Source of the DNA: Victivallales bacterium | GTDB taxonomy: Bacteria > Verrucomicrobiota > Lentisphaeria > Victivallales > Victivallaceae | Length of the DNA stretch: 6,045 bases | Direction: 5' to 3' | Assembly: GCA_030634125.1 (NCBI GenBank) | Contig: DAOWBJ010000119.1 | Location: 1 to 6,045 of the forward strand | In this document: piece after piece, positions 1 to 5,077 of the stretch | Layout of the letters: each line of letters starts with the position of its first letter | Numbering within the stretch: position 1 is the first letter of the stretch | The notes under the pieces: generated by a model | What the model was told of the DNA's origin: nothing | The model's database searches: none | What the model saw: only the letters and a program-made list of their open reading frames with translations | Position numbers and translations under genes: made by a program

Positions 1-787
1 AAATATCCAGATCAGGAACTTCCTTTGAAATACCTGCGGCTATTTCCCTGAAAAAACGTGTTCGGTTTTCGAAACTTCCGCCGTAAATCCCCGGACGGTC
101 AAAGGTGCTCAAAAATTCATGTCCAAGATAACCGTGAGCGTGTTTTATATCAACAAAATCAAATCCAGCCTGATAAGAAAGTTTTGCCGCCTTGATAAAA
201 TGCGCGATAATATCTTTAACTTCATCATCGCTCACCACGCAACTTGCGTCATTGCCAAATTTTTTATCCAGCAAAGGATGACTATAAGCTGTTTTTGATT
301 CTAGAATTTTATCATCATTCGGATGCGAAAAACGCCCTGAATGTGTTAGTTGAATGCCAATATAAAGATCATTCGCAGTACCAAAAATCTTTTTATGTTC
401 ATCGACCATCTTTTGACGGAGTTTAGCGATATTATCGACCGATTCTTCAGTCATCATCATTTGCCGGGTATTGCTCTTACCGCTTTTCATTACCGCCGCC
501 GCTTCACAGCCGTAAAGCAGTTTGGCGCCGCTGCGCGCAAATCTCAGCCAGCGTCTTTCGGTCAGCTCTCCCGGCGAACCGTCCGGCAGGCAATCCCAGC
601 CTTCCATGGGCAGAATACACCAGCGGTTACCGATAGTGCGTCCTTTATATTCAATACTTTGTCCCAAAGGAGATTCAACGCCGACACGAGTTTTTTCAAC
701 AGCATTTAATTTAATTCCCAATTCTTTAGTGTGAGCGGCAAAATCCTCAATGTTTTTCAAGCTGGATATTTTTTTATAGTTACTCAT
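1..787 (-). CDS. NADH:flavin oxidoreductase, Old Yellow Enzyme family (3' end outside window)
   Basis: The frame is open from the ATG at 787 to the left edge, giving 262 codons with no stop, so the C-terminal part is missing. Old Yellow Enzymes are FMN TIM-barrel proteins that reduce activated C=C bonds with NAD(P)H. Visible landmarks are NRW at 54-56, LPMEGWD at 59-65 (the usual APM barrel start), QLTHSGR at 146-152, KHAHGYL at 215-221 and YGGSFENRTRF at 235-245. About 40-50 residues precede the barrel, longer than in minimal family members. In the usual HGAHGYL active-site motif the first His is Lys215 here, with a His at the next position. The start is fixed by an upstream in-frame TAG at 797-799. 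It follows the regulator gene by 17 bases, and an AAGG at 803-806 overlaps that gene's stop, but its 15-base spacing to the ATG is long. It is the last visible gene of the operon. The family call is firm; the substrate is unknown. Confidence 0.9.
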   Translation of the reverse strand, partial: MSNYKKISSLKNIEDFAAHTKELGIKLNAVEKTRVGVESPLGQSIEYKGRTIGNRWCILPMEGWDCLPDGSPGELTERRWLRFARSGAKLLYGCEAAAVMKSGKSNTRQMMMTEESVDNIAKLRQKMVDEHKKIFGTANDLYIGIQLTHSGRFSHPNDDKILESKTAYSHPLLDKKFGNDASCVVSDDEVKDIIAHFIKAAKLSYQAGFDFVDIKHAHGYLGHEFLSTFDRPGIYGGSFENRTRFFREIAAGISKEVPDLDI

Positions 788-804
788 ATATTGTTTCTAT
801 TACC

Positions 805-1335
805 TTAAAATCGTTTATTTTTGCGCATGTGGACTAGAATTATTTCGCAATCCTCCAACGCTTCGTAAGTGTGTTCGAGCATGGCGTCAAATTGTATTGA
901 TTCACCGGCTTTTAATTCATGTTTCTCGTTGGGAAGATAAAACATCAAACGTCCCTTGAGCACCCAGCATAATTCGTAATCATCACGATGCAGACGAGGT
1001 TTGGAAATTTCAGCCCCCGCGGGAGCTGTCCCGCGAATACAACGCATATTGCCGTAAGTTACCCGTTCAAAACTAAATCCGTCATTTTTATATTTTTCAG
1101 AGCTTGCCAGATGAGCTGTACGGTTTTCCGCCAAAGCAATCAAATCGGAAGCGGTTAAACCCAGGACTCTTGCCAGACGAAATATTGTTTCCAGTTCCGC
1201 GACACATTGATTACGTTCAAGTTTTGAAATGACACTGGCGGATACTCCCGAGTTTTCTGCAAATTCGGCAATATTTAAACCTTCTCTCTTGCGCAGTTCA
1301 CGCAATATAGAAAAATCATATATTTTATTTTTCAT
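805..1335 (-). CDS. XRE-family transcriptional regulator with C-terminal cupin domain
   Basis: The protein has 176 residues, the usual size of XRE-cupin regulators. Residues about 8-65 form a lambda-repressor-like helix-turn-helix, with the second and third helices around 21-41 (AEFAENSGVSASVISKLER). Residues about 98-172 form a small cupin barrel. Parts of both cupin motifs are present: H116, E121 and G128 in motif 1, and G144 and H155 in motif 2, so metal or small-ligand binding is possible. Family members usually sense a pathway metabolite through the cupin and repress or activate a neighbouring operon. The gene sits inside the operon, 9 bases after the flavoprotein gene. Its AGG ribosome-binding core (1344-1346) overlaps the flavoprotein TAG stop, which suggests translational coupling. 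It is therefore likely an autoregulator of this operon, but the ligand and operator are not known. Confidence 0.94.
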   Translation of the reverse strand: MKNKIYDFSILRELRKREGLNIAEFAENSGVSASVISKLERNQCVAELETIFRLARVLGLTASDLIALAENRTAHLASSEKYKNDGFSFERVTYGNMRCIRGTAPAGAEISKPRLHRDDYELCWVLKGRLMFYLPNEKHELKAGESIQFDAMLEHTYEALEDCEIILVHMRKNKRF

Positions 1336-1344
1336 AATCCAAAC

Positions 1345-3276
1345 CTATTTATTATATATTTCGTTCTTGTTGAATTCTGCCCAGACAGTTTCAAACCAGC
1401 CGTCACAATGCGGCAGTTCGCGACATGGAACCCAATTGTGTTCAACCTTGCCGCCAGCAGTCAAACACGTTTCAAGAACTTTGTTCCTGAACTCAATGTT
1501 TTCCGGCTGGAAATTCCATTCATTTCCAAGTGTTTCGTGACAGGCTTGACCATCAGCGGAAAGCATCAACGCTGAGCCGCGAGAACCTACCCCGTCACTG
1601 ACTTGTTTCAAGGAGGTCTCCAGATAAATCGCGTGGGCTAAACAAAGCTGGATATTCCGCAATCCTTCCGCCGCGTCTTCAGGACACTTGTTTTGAATAC
1701 CTTCATCAAGCATGTTTTCATATTGTTCCCAGGCTTCCGGTACGGCTTTTTTCAAGTTGCCGGCTTCCCGGATGTGAGCTCCTGCGGCAGACATTCTGGT
1801 CTGGAATTCGTCCCGGTCAATATGCCAGTCACGTTTTCCGCCTTTCTCAAGCAATTGTGTAATCTCATTGATTTTTTGTTCAGCGGCATTATCAAAATCA
1901 GCTTGACCCAAAGTCAAATCTTTATATTTAGCGGCGATAAATTCAGTGGCTCTGAAAGCAGCGACTTGTCCTGAATTCAATGCCGAGCCGCCAGGGCGAT
2001 ATACCCCATGAGAACCGTTGACTTCACCAATCGGAAACAAGTGTTTAAGATTCGTTGATTCCCACCATTTATTGGCTGCCAGTCCTCCGTTATTGTGTTG
2101 AGCACAAACCGCTATTTCCAGTGGCTCGGCGACAATATTAATGCCGTGATCTTCATAAAGTGTGATTGCTCCGGGATTCATGTGGCGCAGGCGTTCAATG
2201 GGTGAACCGAATAGCGCCTCGGATTTCTCAAGGTATTCATGAGCTTCGCTGTCCAGCGTGTCAAAATCAAAGTTTTCAGTATTGAAACGGAAATCAAGGA
2301 ATACCCGGCGTCTGCGCAAAACAGTTTCGATATAAACGAGTATATCAATAATAGATGAGCCGCCGGCGGCTTTGCGGGAATCAAAGGGCCATTGATAGCC
2401 TTTGAGAAAAATCATTGAGTTCATTTCGCCGCTTGACTTGAAATAAGGTTTTAAAAATTCCTGTTCGTCATTACCATCCTGCGTGGTAGAAATAAATTTA
2501 GGCAGTACCTGCATATAAGTGCCGGAAACGTTCCAGCGGAATTTAATCGAAGCAAGTCCATATTGAGACTCTGCCAGGCTTTGTGCCATCGCTCCGGCTT
2601 TCAGAGCCAGTCCGATAGCTCCGGTATGCACAGACGGATAAACGCTGGTTTTATATAATCCGCCCGGACCGCCAACCGCGAAAATCACATTTTCAGCCTG
2701 ATAAGTTTCGAGTTCTGTTTCAGAATCATTTTCCAGGTTTACGGCTATCGCGCCGCAAGCCCGTTCGCCCGTTTTCAACAATGAAACCACAACTCTATTT
2801 TCATTTACCGGAATCTGCAAAGTTTGAATTTCTTTAATGAGCCGACGGCACATTTCACGTGAAGTATAAGGTCCGCAACTTGTCGCGCGCCGCAATGGAT
2901 CGTGGTCGGTTTTGTAGCCTATAAATTGTCCATATTCATCGCGCGGAAAGGGCACACCCATATTCACCAAACTGCAAAAAGCTCTTGCTGACAAAGATGC
3001 TTCAACTAAAGCCAGATCGCCGTGCATTGAACCGCCCTCGAAAAAAGTTTCCGCCAAAGCTTCTGGAGAATCATTATCTTTAGCATAAAGGCCGAGTTTA
3101 TAATATGTTTGTTTATCGCTGCCAGTATTTATCGAAGTCCCCATCTGTAGACCTTCGGTAACAATCGCGATGTCTTCAATTCCAGCAGCACGCAGTCTAA
3201 CCGCCGCGCAGAGTCCAGCGGCTCCACTACCAATAATCAAAGTATGAACCTTAACGGTTTTTCCAATCTTAGTCAT
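1345..3276 (-). CDS. FAD-dependent oxidoreductase of the fumarate reductase/succinate dehydrogenase flavoprotein type
   Basis: This is a 643-residue soluble protein with no signal peptide, membrane segment or FMN-binding domain. The FAD dinucleotide-binding motif GSGAAG is at 16-21 directly after a hydrophobic strand. A second FAD-domain motif, FAVGGPGG, is at 199-206. The family's C-terminal FAD and substrate motifs are HNNGG at 394-398, PIGEVNGSHG at 415-424 and YRPGGSALNSGQ at 426-437. A helical C-terminal domain follows (about 485-580), and a tail carries Cys618 and Cys624. The HPTG and RGEGG motifs of true fumarate reductases, expected between about 240 and 300, are not seen; a WNVSGTY stretch lies there instead. 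It is therefore probably not a fumarate reductase but a relative acting on another organic acid or unsaturated substrate. The start at 3276 has AAGGAA at 3282-3287 with a 5-base spacer. It lies 14 bases after the SDR gene. The superfamily is secure; the substrate is unknown. Confidence 0.87.
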   Translation of the reverse strand: MTKIGKTVKVHTLIIGSGAAGLCAAVRLRAAGIEDIAIVTEGLQMGTSINTGSDKQTYYKLGLYAKDNDSPEALAETFFEGGSMHGDLALVEASLSARAFCSLVNMGVPFPRDEYGQFIGYKTDHDPLRRATSCGPYTSREMCRRLIKEIQTLQIPVNENRVVVSLLKTGERACGAIAVNLENDSETELETYQAENVIFAVGGPGGLYKTSVYPSVHTGAIGLALKAGAMAQSLAESQYGLASIKFRWNVSGTYMQVLPKFISTTQDGNDEQEFLKPYFKSSGEMNSMIFLKGYQWPFDSRKAAGGSSIIDILVYIETVLRRRRVFLDFRFNTENFDFDTLDSEAHEYLEKSEALFGSPIERLRHMNPGAITLYEDHGINIVAEPLEIAVCAQHNNGGLAANKWWESTNLKHLFPIGEVNGSHGVYRPGGSALNSGQVAAFRATEFIAAKYKDLTLGQADFDNAAEQKINEITQLLEKGGKRDWHIDRDEFQTRMSAAGAHIREAGNLKKAVPEAWEQYENMLDEGIQNKCPEDAAEGLRNIQLCLAHAIYLETSLKQVSDGVGSRGSALMLSADGQACHETLGNEWNFQPENIEFRNKVLETCLTAGGKVEHNWVPCRELPHCDGWFETVWAEFNKNEIYNK

Positions 3277-3290
3277 AATAATTCCTTAAC

Positions 3291-4067
3291 CTATAAGCGG
3301 CTGACTTGCATTCCGCCGTCTATGTTAATGATTTGCCCGGTTGAATATGCTAAATCTCCGCGCGCCAGCATGGCGGCGGCTTTGGCTATATCTTCGGGGT
3401 ATCCCCAGCGTGGCTGAATAGTTAAACCTTCTGCAATGAGCTTGTCATATTTTTCTGTAACCGTCGCGGTCATATCCGTTTTGATTACACCCGGACGAAT
3501 TTCATATACAGGAATATCATATTCACCTAGTCGAGCCGCCCAAAGCTTTGTCGCCATAGTAACTCCGGCTTTGGATAAACAATATTCGCCGCGACTGACC
3601 GATGCGGTATCAGCCGAAATAGAGCCGATATTTATAATGCAACCCTCAAAATCAGGATTGTTACTTTTCATTTCAATCATGTGCCGAGCCGCTAATTGAG
3701 TAAGGAAATACGGTCCTTTCAAGTTGATTGTCATTACACGGTCATAGCTTTCTCCGGTCATATCCAAAATATCCGCACGAACCTCAGGTGCAACTCCGGC
3801 ATTGTTTACCAATACATTAAGAACGCCGAATTCGGCAATAATTTCCGCCAGCATCGCTTCACGGCCTTTGGAGTCGCTGACGTCGCATTTGCAGTACAAT
3901 CCCTGAACTTCGTATTTTGCCTCTAATTCAGCAAGTTGCGGGGCAATATCAGCTTCCGGCCAAATATCACATATAACTATATTGAATCCTTCTGATGCCA
4001 GTTTTTCAGTTATTCCAAAACCAATTCCGCGTCCCGCGCCAGTTATTAAAGCTGTTTTCTTTGACAT
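3291..4067 (-). CDS. Short-chain dehydrogenase/reductase (FabG-like classical SDR)
   Basis: The protein has 258 residues, a normal classical SDR length. The NAD(P) motif TGAGRGIG is at 9-16, an acidic residue ends the second strand (CDIWPE, 33-38), and NNAG is at 88-91. The catalytic tetrad is Asn115, Ser149, Tyr162 and Lys166 (YCLSK at 162-166). RPG at 191-193 precedes the substrate loop, and INIDGG at 247-252 ends the fold. The Asp after beta-2 favours NAD(H), as inferred from family knowledge. Such enzymes oxidise secondary alcohols or reduce ketones on sugars, polyols, steroids or acyl chains. The catabolic setting argues against a fatty-acid FabG role, because no acyl carrier protein or other fab gene is nearby. 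The start is supported by AAGGAA at 4074-4079 with a 6-base spacer. It follows the aldolase by 15 bases and precedes the flavoprotein by 14. Confidence 0.93.
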   Translation of the reverse strand: MSKKTALITGAGRGIGFGITEKLASEGFNIVICDIWPEADIAPQLAELEAKYEVQGLYCKCDVSDSKGREAMLAEIIAEFGVLNVLVNNAGVAPEVRADILDMTGESYDRVMTINLKGPYFLTQLAARHMIEMKSNNPDFEGCIINIGSISADTASVSRGEYCLSKAGVTMATKLWAARLGEYDIPVYEIRPGVIKTDMTATVTEKYDKLIAEGLTIQPRWGYPEDIAKAAAMLARGDLAYSTGQIINIDGGMQVSRL

Positions 4068-4082
4068 CTTATTTTCCTTGTT

Positions 4083-4748
4083 TTATGAAAGCATCTGTAC
4101 TGCGGCTTTTATTTTTTCTTCTATTGCGCCCCACTGACCATCATTCATTTCCGCTGTAGAAGCCAGCCATGTGCCGCCCGCACCGGGGACTTCGGGTATT
4201 TTCAGATAACTCATGATGTTTGCTGGCTTGAGTCCACCTGTCGGCATGAATTGAATACCTAACTGACGATAGAAAGCAATTTTTGACCACAATGCTTAGA
4301 AGTGGTGAGTGTCTGGAGCTTTGAAAAATTTCATTGCTCTTTCTCCAAGCTCGTAGGCTTGTTCCACGTGAGACGGGCAGGATATTCCAGGGAAGAAAGC
4401 ATATCCGCTTTTGACAGCTGCTTTAACTACTGTCGGATTAAATCCCGGAGCTACCGCGAATTTTGCGCCGGCTTCAAAAGCTGAATGTAAATCTTTGACT
4501 GTCAGAATTGTTCCGGCGCCGATGAGCATCTCTGGAAACAATTTTGATGATTCCCGGATAATTTCTTCCGCCGCCGCGGTTCTAAAAGTTATTTCAGCAG
4601 CTTTCAAACCACATTTATTCAATAGTTCACATACTTTTATTCCATCTTCGAGCCTTTCTATAGCCAGAACCGGAATTATTTTTACATCTTTAAGTAATGC
4701 CACAACACTAGCTACTTCATCTTGATAAATATCCATTTTGAATTCCAT
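4083..4748 (-). pseudogene. eda: KDPG/KHG aldolase interrupted by an in-frame TAA stop
   Basis: This is a class I aldolase of the KDPG/KHG family, which splits 2-keto-3-deoxy-6-phosphogluconate or 4-hydroxy-2-oxoglutarate to release pyruvate. From the ATG at 4748 the frame runs 150 codons, hits TAA at 4296-4298, then continues in the same frame for 70 more codons to a TAA at 4083-4085. The total, about 221 codons, is near family length. Family residues before the stop are Glu52 and Arg56 in AEITFRT, GAGT at 77-80, PGIS at 120-123 and the Schiff-base Lys140 in KFF. The phosphate-site motifs MPTGG and GGTWLA lie only after the stop. The usual PAE after KFF reads KAP here. The spacing from KFF to PTGG is 26 residues against 24 in E. 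coli Eda, so no frameshift is needed. A start at 4748 or 4736 fits the promoter; a more upstream ATG at 4814 lies above the -35 box. It could be a pseudogene, a sequence error or, less likely, readthrough. Confidence 0.85.
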
Positions 4749-4778
4749 TGTTTTTTCTTTGAGGATGTATTTTATGTA

Positions 4779-4807
4779 ATTATATATCACAAAAGAATAT
4801 TTTGCAA
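4779..4807 (-). promoter_or_regulatory. Sigma70-type promoter P1 of the leftward operon
   Basis: Read on the minus strand, a TTGCAA -35 box (4807-4802) is followed by exactly 17 bases and a perfect TATAAT -10 box (4784-4779). Transcription would begin near 4772, giving a leader of about 24 bases before the aldolase ATG at 4748. This placement rules out the ATG at 4814 as the aldolase start. TTGCAA is itself a palindrome, so a repressor site could overlap the -35 box. Confidence 0.75.
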
Positions 4808-4889
4808 GTTCCAAAGTAAAAAAGACAGTAATAAAGAATGGAATAATATTTTACTGATTTTAAACGGCGGAATATTTTTTTGCAAACTT
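4795..4889. repeat. Imperfect direct repeat around the two TTGCAA boxes
   Basis: On the plus strand GAATATTTTGCAAGTT (4795-4810) recurs as GAATATTTTTTTGCAAACTT (4870-4889), differing by three added T, one added C and one G-to-A change. Each copy contains the palindrome TTGCAA, extended to TTTGCAAA at 4879-4886. The two copies fall at equivalent places in P1 and P2. This fits either a duplicated promoter or a paired operator, for example for the XRE-cupin regulator of the operon; that assignment is inference. Confidence 0.5.
4857..4885 (-). promoter_or_regulatory. Possible second sigma70-type promoter P2, upstream of P1
   Basis: On the minus strand a second TTGCAA (4885-4880) is followed by 17 bases and TAAAAT (4862-4857), which matches five of six -10 bases. 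It lies 78 bases upstream of P1 and shares its -35 box and flanking AATATTTT sequence. A transcript would begin near 4850 and have a leader of about 100 bases. The region is A+T-rich, so chance matches are easier; confidence is moderate. Confidence 0.5.
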
Positions 4890-4904
4890 TTGGGCACAAC
4901 GCAC

Positions 4905-5077
4905 CAATGACGGTTGTAAGCCGTCTTTTGAAGTATTATTGTTTTATCGACACCATAAATAATCAGCTGTGTGATTCTTTTGCACGGCAAGATGCCGTTT
5001 AAGTTTCGTCCGTTGAGACGGACGACCAACGTTTCCCTCCGTTGGATCACGGAGCCGCTACATTCGGCTTTTTTTAT
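4905..5077 (+). ncRNA. Candidate structured small RNA, rightward
   Basis: This stretch has no plausible gene but holds a run of hairpins. They are GACGG/CCGTC at 4909-4913 with 4921-4925; ACGGCA/TGCCGT at 4984-4989 with 4993-4998; CGTCCGT/ACGGACG at 5007-5013 with 5018-5024; CCAACG/CGTTGG at 5026-5031 with 5040-5045; and AGCCG/CGGCT at 5053-5057 with 5065-5069. Only on the plus strand does the last one end in a T run, so the RNA would read rightward and stop at the 3' end of the permease gene. The loop at 5032-5039, TTTCCCTC, is C-rich and could pair with Shine-Dalgarno sequences, as in some known small RNAs. I found no convincing plus-strand promoter, and I recognise no known RNA family. The hairpins could instead belong to the permease 3' untranslated region. 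Confidence 0.35.
5053..5075 (+). terminator. Rho-independent terminator, rightward
   Basis: A 5-base-pair stem AGCCG (5053-5057) and CGGCT (5065-5069) encloses the 7-base loop CTACATT, and T follows through 5075. Two G-U pairs can extend the stem base. On the minus strand the same hairpin is preceded by A residues but has no downstream T run, so it is not a standard intrinsic terminator for the permease. It overlaps the permease stop codon (5074-5076). It would end the candidate small RNA or stop antisense transcription. Confidence 0.55.

Noticed and set aside
244..734. Several plus-strand open frames opposite the Old Yellow Enzyme gene.
   Set aside because: They are antisense shadows with no domain; the minus strand carries unmistakable flavin reductase motifs.
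4083..4292. The downstream aldolase half as a separate small gene starting at TTG 4292.
   Set aside because: It is in the same frame as the upstream half, has no ribosome-binding site of its own, and encodes only the C-terminal strands of one aldolase fold.
4749..4814. An upstream in-frame ATG at 4814 that would lengthen the aldolase by 22 residues.
   Set aside because: It lies upstream of the P1 -35 box, the added residues do not resemble the family N-terminus, and the ATG at 4748 or 4736 fits the promoter and family length better.
4928..4965. A plus-strand promoter for the candidate small RNA (TTGAAG or TTATTG with TAAATA or TAATCA).
   Set aside because: Box matches are poor and the spacings are outside the usual 16-18 bases or matched in only three positions.
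4984..5069. The hairpins as an intrinsic terminator for the permease on the minus strand.
   Set aside because: No T run follows any of these stems when read leftward; only the plus-strand orientation has one.
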